Origin: JANOBD01 sp031411495
Lineage (GTDB): Bacteria > Planctomycetota > Phycisphaerae > Tepidisphaerales > Tepidisphaeraceae
Assembly (NCBI GenBank): GCA_031411495.1
Contig: JANOBD010000211.1
Coordinates: forward strand, 1 to 64,000
Length of the DNA: 64,000 bases
Reading direction: 5' to 3'
Position numbers and translations under genes: made by a program. Below the pieces are notes generated by a model that was not told the DNA's origin, searched no databases, and saw only the letters and a list, made by a program, of their open reading frames with translations. Below, one piece after another: positions 8,380-17,200 of the stretch. Each line of letters begins with the position of its first letter. Within the stretch, counting starts at the first letter, position 1.

Positions 8380-8625
8380 GTGGCGAGTCATGGGTTCAAC
8401 GACTACGAGATCGGCCCGTCGGGCCGGATGAAACGGATCCGCGGGCTCTTAGGTTTTGCGATGTTGATCGCGCTCGCGGGTGGTGCGTTCTCGTACTTGT
8501 TCTTTCTGCTGACTTTATCGTGGCAGATCGCGCTGGGGAGCGTGACCGTACTGATCGGCTTCATGCTTCTCAGCGGTTGGTGGGCCGAACGAAGTGGGAA
8601 CAGTTCGAGCAACCAGATGCGGTGA
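8380..8625 (+). CDS. Small two-helix membrane protein of unknown function
   Basis: 81 residues from a GTG at 8380. Two hydrophobic segments, about residues 23-45 (GLLGFAMLIALAGGAFSYLF) and 49-67 (WQIALGSVTVLIGFMLLSGWW), suggest an inner-membrane hairpin with a basic linker. Planctomycetes often have such small proteins, but I do not recognise a family. It lies 89 bases upstream of the VPS4-like ATPase on the same strand, so cotranscription is possible. Coding status rests on the membrane pattern and on the absence of any other gene here. Confidence 0.5.
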   Translation: MASHGFNDYEIGPSGRMKRIRGLLGFAMLIALAGGAFSYLFFLLTLSWQIALGSVTVLIGFMLLSGWWAERSGNSSSNQMR

Positions 8626-8714
8626 AGGTACGTGGAATGGCGAGGCTGAATGATGTCAGCGGGCTAGATGCGACAAGCGGAGCGTGAGAGAGCTAGTGGG
8701 AGAATGAAACGTCC

Positions 8715-9866
8715 ATGCAACTCACCTGGGATCACTTCGAACGATTCAAGACCCGCGGCCTCGACGCGCGCCGTGCGGGCCAATGGGATGCAGCGCGCGT
8801 CTATTTCCTGGAAGCGGCGCGGGTGATGGTCGCGCTCTCGAAACAGGCAACGACCGAACCGCTCGCCGAAGCGCGCCGTGCGACGGCAGAAAAGCTGCTG
8901 GATCTGGCAAAGGACTGCGAAGACGCGAAATCGGGCAATCGCAAAGCGCCCGTCGCCAATCGCAAATTGGAAACGCAGTCCGAGTCCAACCAAGGTGAAG
9001 AGGAAGGAAAGAATGCGGCCGACTGGATCGTGAAGGAAAAGCCCGCGCTCCGTTTCGACGATGTGGCCGGGCTCGAGGATGTGAAGACCGACATCAAGCT
9101 CAAGATGCTCTATCCGTTCGCGCACCCGGAACTTGCCGAGAAGTTCGGGATCCGCGCCGGGGGCGGCGTGTTGCTCTACGGCCCGCCGGGCACGGGCAAG
9201 ACAATGCTCGCCAAAGCCACCGCCGGCGAAATCGATGCCGCGTTCTTCGTCATCTCGCCCGCCGACATTCTCAGCAAGTGGGTTGGCGAAGCCGAGCAGA
9301 ACATCAAGAAGCTCTTCGACGAAGCCGCCCAGCAGCCACGGTCGATCATCTTCATCGACGAAATCGAAGCGCTCGTCCCCGCGCGGCGCGACGACGGCAG
9401 CAGCGTCATGCAGCGCGTCGTCCCGCAGATCCTGCAGAGCATCGAGGGCTTCGCCAAGGCCGGAACGGGCGCGACGATGCTGATGGGCGCGACCAATGTT
9501 CCATGGCAGCTCGACCCGGCGATGATGCGGCCCGGCCGCTTCGACGAGAAGATCTACATCCCGCTGCCCGACCGGCCCGCGCGGCTGAAGTTGCTCGAGA
9601 TCTACCTCGGCAAGCGGCCGCTGGCGGATGAGGTGAAGTTCGAAACGCTCGTCGATGATCTGGACGGCTATAGCGGCGCGGACATTCGCTACATCTGCGA
9701 CCGCAGCGCGGTCATCCCATTCATGGCCGCCGCGGCCAGCGACACGGATGATGATTCACAGCACGTGATCACGCCGGCGATTCTGAAGGACGTGATCAGC
9801 GACACGCCGCGAAGCGTGACGCAGGAGATGCTCAAGCGGTTTGATGTGTTCGCGGAACAGAGGTAA
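8715..9866 (+). CDS. VPS4-like AAA ATPase with MIT-like N-terminal domain
   Basis: 383 residues. Residues 4-72 form a three-helix region (FERFKTRGLDARRAGQWDAA, then YFLEAARVM) with the spacing of an MIT domain. Residues 73-100 are a charged linker partly made of a heptad DNA repeat. The AAA module follows: Walker A GPPGTGKT at 156-163, pore loop KWVGEAEQ, Walker B IIFIDEIEAL at 211-220, sensor ATNVPWQLD, arginine-finger region MRPGRFDEKIYIPLPD and GYSGADI. These features match the meiotic clade (VPS4, katanin, spastin, archaeal CdvC) better than FtsH or ClpX. Family members thread and dismantle protein polymers. No ESCRT-III-like partner is adjacent; the target is unknown. Confidence 0.85.
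   Translation: MQLTWDHFERFKTRGLDARRAGQWDAARVYFLEAARVMVALSKQATTEPLAEARRATAEKLLDLAKDCEDAKSGNRKAPVANRKLETQSESNQGEEEGKNAADWIVKEKPALRFDDVAGLEDVKTDIKLKMLYPFAHPELAEKFGIRAGGGVLLYGPPGTGKTMLAKATAGEIDAAFFVISPADILSKWVGEAEQNIKKLFDEAAQQPRSIIFIDEIEALVPARRDDGSSVMQRVVPQILQSIEGFAKAGTGATMLMGATNVPWQLDPAMMRPGRFDEKIYIPLPDRPARLKLLEIYLGKRPLADEVKFETLVDDLDGYSGADIRYICDRSAVIPFMAAAASDTDDDSQHVITPAILKDVISDTPRSVTQEMLKRFDVFAEQR
8933..8974 (+). repeat. Heptanucleotide repeat array inside the AAA ATPase linker
   Basis: Directly visible: 8933-8974 divides into six consecutive 7-base units (GGGCAAT, CGCAAAG, CGCCCGT, CGCCAAT, CGCAAAT, TGGAAAC). The array is 42 bases, so it keeps frame and encodes about SGNRKAPVANRKLET (residues 73-87) in the linker between the MIT-like and AAA domains. 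The TTGGAAA and GGGCAA units match those upstream of fabD. Unlike the other heptad elements, no complementary second arm is evident. Confidence 0.55.
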
Positions 9867-9869
9867 CCC

Positions 9870-9934
9870 GTGTAGCCGGCGAGCCTGCTCGCCGTTTGAC
9901 GCGCGCTCGCGGCGAGCAGGCTCGCCGGCTGCAC
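9870..9934. repeat. Long palindrome between convergent AAA and ABC genes
   Basis: Arms 9870-9894 and 9910-9934 (25 bases each) are complementary except for one T/G position that would be a wobble pair in RNA; the inner 21 bases are perfect (AGCCGGCGAGCC and so on). The loop is 15 bases. It lies just after the AAA ATPase stop and eight bases before the ABC transporter stop, so it could terminate both convergent transcripts, although there is no U-tract. The GGCGAGC/GCTCGCC core has the look of a dispersed REP-type sequence. Confidence 0.75.
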
Positions 9935-9941
9935 GGGATTG

Positions 9942-11816
9942 TCACGCCTCCGCCACCATTAGCTTTTCTTCCTGTTCGGTCGTGAACTGATTCGTGTAGA
10001 GCTCGAAGTATCGGCACTCGCGCTGGATCAATTCGTGGTGTGTCCCGGCTTCGATCACCCGGCCCGCATCGATCACGAGGATCTTGCTCGCCCGACGGAT
10101 CGTGCTGAGCCGGTGAGCGATCACGAAGCTGATCCGGCCGTGCATGACGCGGTCGACGGCGCTCTGGATGTCGCGCTCGGTCTGCGTATCGACGCTGCTC
10201 GTGGCTTCGTCCATCACGAAGATCTGCGGGTCTGCAACGACGGCACGGGCGAGCGCGATGAGTTGTTTCTGGCCCGTGGAGAGCGCGTTGCCGCCTTCGC
10301 CGACCTGCGCATCGAACTTCTTTTCTAGCCGCTCGATGAAGCCGATCGCGTTCGTCAGTCTCGCGGCCTCTTCGACCTCGGCATCGGTCGCATCCAGCCG
10401 GCCATAGCGGATGTTTTCGCGGATCGTGCCGCTGAACAGGTGCGGCTGCTGCAAGACGATGCCCAGGCTGCTCTGCAGCCACGCGAGGCTGCGCGAGCGG
10501 TAGTCGGTTCCGTCAAAGAGGATCTCGCCGCTCGTCGGCTGGTAAAACCGGCAGAGCAGTGAGACGATCGTGCTCTTGCCGCCGCCGGTGGCGCCGACGA
10601 GTGCGATCGTCTGGCCGCGATGAACGGTCAGGTTGAAATCGCTCAGCACCGGCGTGCCGGGCTTGTATTCGAAGCTCACATTGCGGAACTCGATCGTCTC
10701 GATCTGTCTCTGGTAGCCGTCGATGGCGAGACCTTCATCCAACTGCGCGAGCGGCAGGTACTTCGCGATCCGGGCCCGCACCTCAGGCGAGTCGTCGATG
10801 GCAACTGGCTCGTCCAGTAATCCCTGCACGCGCTCGGCCGACGCCTGCGCGCTCTGGATGACCGTGAGCGTGTTCGCCAGTTCCTGTGCCGGCCCCTGGA
10901 TGTTGCCGGCGTACTGCAGGAATGTGACGAGCAAGCCGACCGTCAGCCCGGTGCCCGCAACGTTGGTGAGCAGTTGATTGCCGCCGACGTTGAGCGCCAG
11001 CGCGACGCCGATCGAGCAGATCGTGGCGACGCCGGGAATGAAGATCGCGCTGAAGAGGGCGTTGCGCAGCGCCTGCTGCTGGTAGCGCGTGACGAGCTGC
11101 GTGAACTCGTCGAGATTCGCTTCTTCGCGCACGAGCGACTTGGTGGTCCGCACGCCGTTGAACGCTTCGTTGTAGCTGCCGGTGATGAGCGAACTCGTCT
11201 TCTTCATCTGCCGCTGGGTCAGCAGAAGACGCGTCTGGAAAAACTTCGCGGTGAGCAGCAGCAGTGGGATGACCGTGACGACGACGAGGGCCAGTCGCCA
11301 GTTCAGGACGAACATGGTGATCGAAATCGTCGTGATCAGGATCGTCCCCCACGTGATATCGAGCAGGCACCACGCCATCACGCGAGATAGGTTGTTGCAG
11401 TCGCTGGTCAACCGGGCCATCAGCCAGCCGACGGCCCGCTTGTCGTAGTACGCGAACGGAAGCTGCTGGAGCTTGTCGAACGCGGCGGTGCGGATGTCGG
11501 CGCTGGTGCCGCAGGTGATCCGGCCGCACACGATGATGAAACCAAACACGCACCCCGCCAGAACTGCAAACGTGCCGAAGTAGGCGAATCCGTACTTCAG
11601 ATACGCGTTTCCGCCGGCCTGGTTCTTCACCGCGTCGATCACCCAACCGGTGAGCAGCGGCAACATCACGTCGCAGCCGGCGACGATCGTCGCCAGCGTG
11701 ATGAGCGAGATGATCTCCCGCTTGTACGGAATCGCGAATCGCAGGATGCGCTTCCACAGGCCGAAATTGATCTTGCCGGTGAAGACGTCTTCTTCGTGTT
11801 CAGAGGTCTGGGACAT
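9942..11816 (-). CDS. ABC exporter half-transporter, subunit with canonical Walker B and LSTGQ signature
   Basis: 624 residues: six transmembrane helices in the first ~340 residues and a nucleotide-binding domain at the C-terminus. Walker A is GATGGGKST (about residue 405), Walker B FVMDEATSSVD with the catalytic Glu, H-loop IAHRLSTIR. The signature is LSTGQ rather than LSGGQ. The ATG at 11816 has a GAGGAAC Shine-Dalgarno. It lies downstream of another half-transporter (11946-13784) on the same strand; the two probably form a heterodimeric lipid or drug exporter of the MsbA/BmrCD/TM287-288 type. The exported substrate cannot be predicted. Confidence 0.9.
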   Translation of the reverse strand: MSQTSEHEEDVFTGKINFGLWKRILRFAIPYKREIISLITLATIVAGCDVMLPLLTGWVIDAVKNQAGGNAYLKYGFAYFGTFAVLAGCVFGFIIVCGRITCGTSADIRTAAFDKLQQLPFAYYDKRAVGWLMARLTSDCNNLSRVMAWCLLDITWGTILITTISITMFVLNWRLALVVVTVIPLLLLTAKFFQTRLLLTQRQMKKTSSLITGSYNEAFNGVRTTKSLVREEANLDEFTQLVTRYQQQALRNALFSAIFIPGVATICSIGVALALNVGGNQLLTNVAGTGLTVGLLVTFLQYAGNIQGPAQELANTLTVIQSAQASAERVQGLLDEPVAIDDSPEVRARIAKYLPLAQLDEGLAIDGYQRQIETIEFRNVSFEYKPGTPVLSDFNLTVHRGQTIALVGATGGGKSTIVSLLCRFYQPTSGEILFDGTDYRSRSLAWLQSSLGIVLQQPHLFSGTIRENIRYGRLDATDAEVEEAARLTNAIGFIERLEKKFDAQVGEGGNALSTGQKQLIALARAVVADPQIFVMDEATSSVDTQTERDIQSAVDRVMHGRISFVIAHRLSTIRRASKILVIDAGRVIEAGTHHELIQRECRYFELYTNQFTTEQEEKLMVAEA

Positions 11817-11847
11817 ATGCGTTCCTCAATACAACGGATCAGAACTT

Positions 11848-11925
11848 GTCACCCGGAGCGTACTCGCGAAGGGTCTAGTTTCGGACGTTCGAGAGTAGAC
11901 GCTTCGCGAGTACGCTCAGCATGAC
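11848..11925. repeat. Palindromic repeat between the two ABC half-transporter genes
   Basis: Arms 11848-11871 and 11902-11925 match in 21 of 24 positions, with 16 consecutive perfect pairs (GAGCGTACTCGCGAAG against its complement). Inside the loop, GTCTA at 11873-11877 pairs with TAGAC at 11896-11900, so nearly the whole 78 bases can fold as one hairpin. It fills most of the 129-base gap between the ABC genes. A GTCATGCTGAGCG outer arm is reminiscent of dispersed REP-like repeats seen in many bacterial genomes. It may also attenuate readthrough from the first to the second ABC gene. Confidence 0.65.
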
Positions 11926-11945
11926 AGATCTCCAGGGCGCAATTG

Positions 11946-13784
11946 TTACTTTGCTACCGTCAGGTCGCTTTCCAATTCCTGTTTCAAATCCTCTTCCAAC
12001 GCCGTCTGGATCTGCCAAAGCCGGCGATACATGCCGTCGACGGCGACGAGCGACGCGTGCGTGCCGCGCTGGACGATCTTTCCGTGCTCCAGCACGAGGA
12101 TCTGGTCGGCGTGGCGAAGCGTGGAGAGACGATGGGCGATCAGCAGCGTCGTCTGCTTGCCGCGGCGACGCTTGAGCGCTTCGAGAATCTGGCTCTCCGT
12201 GTGCGTGTCGACGGCGCTCAGGGCATCATCCAGCACGAGGATGGCCGAGTCGCGCAGCAGCGCCCGCGCAATCGCCACGCGCTGCCGCTGTCCGCCGGAA
12301 AGGGTGACGCCGCGCTCGCCGATCAGCGTGTCGTACTTTTTGTCGAACCCCTCGATCGACTCGTGGATGTGCGCCATCTGCGAAACCTGGACGATCTCAT
12401 CCAGATTCGCTTCCCTTCGGCCGATCGAGATGTTCTGCGCGAGCGTCTTGCCGTAGAGGAACGGCTCCTGCAGGACCACGCCGATCTCGTTGCGCACGTC
12501 GTACCGCTTGAGGTTGGCGATGTCGATGCCGTCGATCGTCACCTTTCCTGCCGTGGCGTCATATAACCGCAACAGCAAGTGGATGATCGTCGTCTTGCCC
12601 GAGCCGCTGGGCCCGAGCAGGGCAAGCGTCTCGCCGGGCTCGACGGTGAAGCTGATGTCTTCCAGGATCGGCTTCTCGCCGATCTTGTAGCCGACATTTT
12701 CGAACACGATCCTCCGATCGCTCGCCGCCGGCAGAGCCTGTGGCGATGCCGGGTCGGTTTCGCGCGGCGCGGTGAGCACCTCGTGAATGCGCCCGATCGC
12801 GACGATCGACTTGCCCGTATCCGTGAGCACCCGGCCCATATGCCTGATCGGCCAGATGTACATGCCCACGTAGCCGATGAAGGTGACGAGCACGCCTACC
12901 TCCAGTTGACCGGTTCGGATTCGGTACGCGCCGACCAGGAGAACGAGCGACAACTGGATGAACGTCAGCAGGTCGCTGCTCGACCAGAAATACGCCATCA
13001 GCTTGAACAAGCGCAGGTGCAGCGCGGCGTGGGTGTGGTTCTTCTCGCCGAACTTTTTCTTCTCGTGATCCTGCCTTGCGAAGGCCCGAACGACGCGAAT
13101 GCCGGTCAGGTTCTCCTGAAGCACCGTCGTCATCTCGCCTTCGGCCTCGTCCATCTTCTTGAACGAGCCCGAGACGCGTTTGAAGAAGATGACGGCCGAT
13201 GACACGATCACGGGCAGCAACGACACGGCAACCAGTGTCATAAAGGGGCTGAGCATCAACATCAGCGGGATCGCGACCAAGAGCAGCATCAACGCGCGGG
13301 TGATCTCGATGAGTTCGTTGCTGTAGAGCAATCGAACCGTCTCGACATCGCTCGTGCATCGCTGGACCGTGTCGCCGGTCTGTACTGATGCGTGCCATGT
13401 GAGGGGCAGGCGCTGGAGCTGGTCGTAGAGCGCGATGCGCAGCTTGCGGATCACGCCCTCGGCCGCTGTTGCGGTGGCGCGCTGGCTGACGAACATGCAA
13501 ACGCCGCCCAGCACCGTCGTCGTGAAGAGCCAGATGCTCGCCACCCAAAGATGGGCGCGCAGCCACTCGTGGCCGCCGAGAATTCCGATCATGACGCGCA
13601 GCAGCCTTGGCTCATCCTTCGACGGCGCGATGTCGACGATGTTGTTCACCGTCGTGCCGACGATGAGCGGCGCCATGTAGAGCAGAAGGGTGCCCGCCAC
13701 CATGGCGCCAAGGGCCAGGAGATAGCGGTGGCGGACGCCGCGCGTGAGGTCGAAGAGGATTTTCCATTTACTATCGATAGGCAC
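11946..13784 (-). CDS. ABC exporter half-transporter, subunit with degenerate Walker B (Asp)
   Basis: 612 residues from a GTG at 13784, which has a strong GGGAGG Shine-Dalgarno five bases upstream; a longer reading frame to 14066 has arginine-rich sequence with no family look and is rejected. The N-terminal half is a six-helix exporter membrane domain; the C-terminal domain has Walker A GPSGSGKTT (about residue 391), signature LSGGQ and Walker B LVLDDALSAVD, where Asp replaces the catalytic Glu. That replacement, combined with the neighbour's LSTGQ, is the pattern of heterodimeric exporters with one inactive ATP site. It is the first gene of the two-gene operon. Confidence 0.9.
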   Translation of the reverse strand: MPIDSKWKILFDLTRGVRHRYLLALGAMVAGTLLLYMAPLIVGTTVNNIVDIAPSKDEPRLLRVMIGILGGHEWLRAHLWVASIWLFTTTVLGGVCMFVSQRATATAAEGVIRKLRIALYDQLQRLPLTWHASVQTGDTVQRCTSDVETVRLLYSNELIEITRALMLLLVAIPLMLMLSPFMTLVAVSLLPVIVSSAVIFFKRVSGSFKKMDEAEGEMTTVLQENLTGIRVVRAFARQDHEKKKFGEKNHTHAALHLRLFKLMAYFWSSSDLLTFIQLSLVLLVGAYRIRTGQLEVGVLVTFIGYVGMYIWPIRHMGRVLTDTGKSIVAIGRIHEVLTAPRETDPASPQALPAASDRRIVFENVGYKIGEKPILEDISFTVEPGETLALLGPSGSGKTTIIHLLLRLYDATAGKVTIDGIDIANLKRYDVRNEIGVVLQEPFLYGKTLAQNISIGRREANLDEIVQVSQMAHIHESIEGFDKKYDTLIGERGVTLSGGQRQRVAIARALLRDSAILVLDDALSAVDTHTESQILEALKRRRGKQTTLLIAHRLSTLRHADQILVLEHGKIVQRGTHASLVAVDGMYRRLWQIQTALEEDLKQELESDLTVAK

Positions 13785-14258
13785 AGTTGCCTCCCGAAGC
13801 GTTGAGACGGCACCGCGAGCGGACAGCCCACGCGAAACCGAACTAACTCGATTGTGAGAAAAGGAACCACACCATGGCGCTGCATCCGCCCGGAGCGGAA
13901 ACCGCGGCCGCATTCGAAAAGCAGCGGCGCACGCGCGTGGTGCGAAAAAGCGACACGGACTTACATCGAAGTAAGTCTGAAGGCGTTGGCCCGTGGCGCG
14001 AGGATGTGGGGAATAATGGTTTTCATCGATTGCCCCTCCCTGTGGAGAGAGGGAAAAGGCTAACAAACGTCGGAACTGCTGACAAGCCGATTCGCTTCAC
14101 CAATTTCAAGACAATTGTTAAGCACCAATCCAACGCGCCTCGAGCGTTTTCACACGGATAACTTCACATCGGTCCACGATGAAATCGAAAATCTCGGCTT
14201 TCGGATTCAACACACCTTGTCCAACCGGGGCAGAATCTGTTATCCCTGCGGATTGCCG
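13785..14258. other. Intergenic region between ABC exporter and SNF2 helicase
   Basis: About 470 bases of divergent upstream sequence that should hold the promoters of both genes. I see no conserved gene. A small open frame (13874-14161, plus) has an AGGA upstream but encodes a sequence with no recognisable family. There is a small hairpin (GACTTAC near 13970 with GTAAGTC). A CCTCCC...GGGAGAGG-like stretch near 14035-14055 may be a fragment of a dispersed repeat. Confidence 0.4.
13790..13795 (-). promoter_or_regulatory. Shine-Dalgarno deciding the GTG start at 13784
   Basis: GGGAGG on the minus strand, five bases before the GTG at 13784. It is among the strongest ribosome-binding sites in the window and fixes the start of the first ABC half-transporter. 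Confidence 0.7.
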
Positions 14259-17200
14259 ATGCCCGTTCTAGAAGACCTTAAACGCGATTTTCAGTTCGAG
14301 ATCCGTACTCGCGGGAAGCAGTACTATCTCGACGACGCAGTTCACATCAACAACACCGAACCCGGCGCGATCAAGGCGCAGGTGACCGGCGGCGACAAGT
14401 ATCGCGTTGAGATCCGCTGGGAGCCGATGGGCGTTGCCTACGCCTGCACCTGCCCGTTCTTCCAGGACAACGACAAGCCCTGCAAGCACATCTGGGCGAC
14501 GCTCCTCGAGGCCGATCACCAGGGCGTCCTGGACACCGCCGCTCGCCGCATCGATCTGCCCGGTTCCTCACGGATCGCTCCTCCTACGTCCAATGGAATT
14601 GCCTCCCTCACCGGCGTGCCGACAAAGCGCCGCGCCCTGTGGCAATCGCAACTCGAGAAGATACGCGACAACGTCCAGCGCAACGGCCGACTCGCTCCGC
14701 CGCCTGCCGATCTCCACTGGCCCGAAGACCGCCGGATTCTCTACGCCATCGATGTCGATCGCTCCATCCGATCGCTGGGTGGCGGCGTGGTCGTTCGACT
14801 CTTCACGCAGAAGTTTACCAAGGCCGGGAAGTGGGGCGAGCCCAAGCGCTTCGGCTTCACCGTCCAGCAGTGGCTCGACGTGACCGACGAAGTCGACCGC
14901 GACATCGCCCAGATGCTCGTCGGCTCCTCGCGCGGATTCTTCCTCAGTTCCAACGATCCGACAATCGAACTTGCCGAATGGGCGCACGCATCTGTCCTGA
15001 AGCGAATCGTCGAAAGCGGCCGCTGCCATCTCTGCAAACAGGACAATCTCATTGGCGATCCGATCACATGGGATGACGGCCCGCCATACCGCTTCCAGAT
15101 CGAACTGGTCGCGGACGAGCGCTCGAGCGGACACCGAGTCGTGGCGACGCTCGCCCGCGGCGAGGAAACCGTCCCGCTTTCGCGCGTCTCGGCGTGTATC
15201 GCGCACGGCTGGGTGATTTTCGCCGACCGCATCGCCAAGCTCGATCACTGCAACGCGTGGAACCTGCTCAACGAAATCCGCCAGCAGGAAGAGATGGTCA
15301 TCCCGTCGGCAGACACCGAAGAACTGCTGCGCGAACTCTTCACGCTTCCGCGCCTGCCCGCGCTCAAGCTGCCCGACACGCTCGGCATCCGGACGATCGA
15401 AGAAAAACCGCTGCCCGAGATGCGGGTCATGTCGCCGGGCAAGGGAATGCAGTTGCAGCCCGGCACGTTGCAGGTGGATATCGCGTACAACTACGCCGGG
15501 CAGCGCGTGTCGTTTGAGGATTCGCGAATCACGCTCTTCGACGCCGCGCAACGGTCGCTCGTCCGCCGCGATCGCGACGAAGAGGCGATGCGCTGGAAGC
15601 AGCTCATCACCGCCGGCGTGCGCATCGACACGATGTGGGGCCGCGAGCGCACGACATTGGTCCTCAGCACCGATCGACTGTCGACGGCGGTCACCGAACT
15701 CATCCGACAAGGGTGGAATGTCGAGGCGGACGGAAAGATCTACCGGACCGCGGGCAACATCGATGTCGCCGTCAACAGCGGCATCGACTGGTTCGATCTC
15801 GACGTGAATGTCGACTTCGGCGGCATCAAGATGGCGCTGCCCAAGCTCCTAAAGGCGCTGCAGAAGGGCCAGAAGACCATCCAGCTCTCCGACGGAACGG
15901 TCGGGTTGCTCCCCGAAGAATGGCTCTCCAAATACGCGATGCTCGCCGGCCTTGGCACCGAGCAGGGCGACGGCAACCTGCGCTTCAACAAGACGCAGGT
16001 GGGCTTTCTCGATGCGATGATCGCTGCGCTGCCGAGCGCGCGGTTCGACGAAGTGTACGAGCGCGCCCGCGGCGAACTCGCCAGCTTCAGCGGCATCGGC
16101 GCCAGCGAGCCGCCGGCGAGCTTCCAGGGCGAACTCCGCTCCTACCAGAAGGAAGGTCTCGGCTGGCTTCACTTCCTGCGCAAGTTCCACTTCGGCGGAT
16201 GCCTGGCCGACGACATGGGCCTTGGCAAGACCGTCCAGGTGCTCGCGCTGCTGGATGCGCGGCGCGTCGAAGGCAAAGGCACATCGCTCGTCGTCGTGCC
16301 GCGCTCGCTGGTCTTCAACTGGCAGAACGAAGCGATCAAGTTCGCGCCGCAGTTGAAAGTGCTCGACTACTCGGGCATCGGCCGCGAAAAGAACATCGAG
16401 AACTTCAAGAACTACGACCTGATCCTCACTACCTATGGCACGCTCCGCCGCGACGTCGGCCTGCTCCGCGATTTCCACTTCGACTACCTGATTCTCGACG
16501 AGTCGCAGGCGATCAAGAACGCCGCCACCGCGTCCGCCAAGAGCGTGCGCCTGCTCCGCGGCAAACATCGACTGGCCATGAGTGGCACGCCGATCGAGAA
16601 TCACCTCGGCGAACTCTGGAGCCTTTTCGAGTTCCTGAACCCCGGCATGCTCGGCGGCGCGAATCTCTTCCGCAACCTCTCCGGCGGACCGACCACCACG
16701 CCCGAAGGTCGCCAGCTCATCGCCAAGAGCGTCCGCCCGTTCATCCTCCGCCGCACGAAAGGGCAGGTCGCCAAGGAACTGCCGGACCGCGTCGAACAGA
16801 CGATCTTCTGCGAACTCGACGAAGTGCAGCGCAAGATGTACGACGAACTGCGCGACCATTACCGCGTCGCGCTGCTCAACCGGATCGACGAGGTCGGGCT
16901 GGGATCGTCCAAGATTCAGGTGCTGGAAGCGCTGCTTCGCCTGCGCCAGGCGGCGTGTCATCCGGCGCTGTTCGACCCGACCAACGTCGACGCGCCCAGC
17001 GCCAAGCTCGACACGCTCATGGATCACCTCACCGCGATCCACGAAGAAGGACACAAGAGCCTGGTCTTCAGCCAGTTCACCAGCTTCCTCGCGCTGGCCA
17101 AGAAACAGCTCGACGCGCGCGGCATCACGTACGAGTACCTGGACGGACAGACCAACGACCGCCAGGCGCCGGTGAATCGCTTCCAGACCGATCCCGATTG

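Noticed and set aside
13874..14161. Small plus-strand frame with an AGGA upstream
   Set aside because: It encodes no recognisable protein and lies in a promoter region; an upstream AGGA alone is weak evidence.
14115..14258. Upstream extension of the SNF2 helicase frame
   Set aside because: The extension is not family-like; the ATG at 14259 begins where conserved sequence starts.
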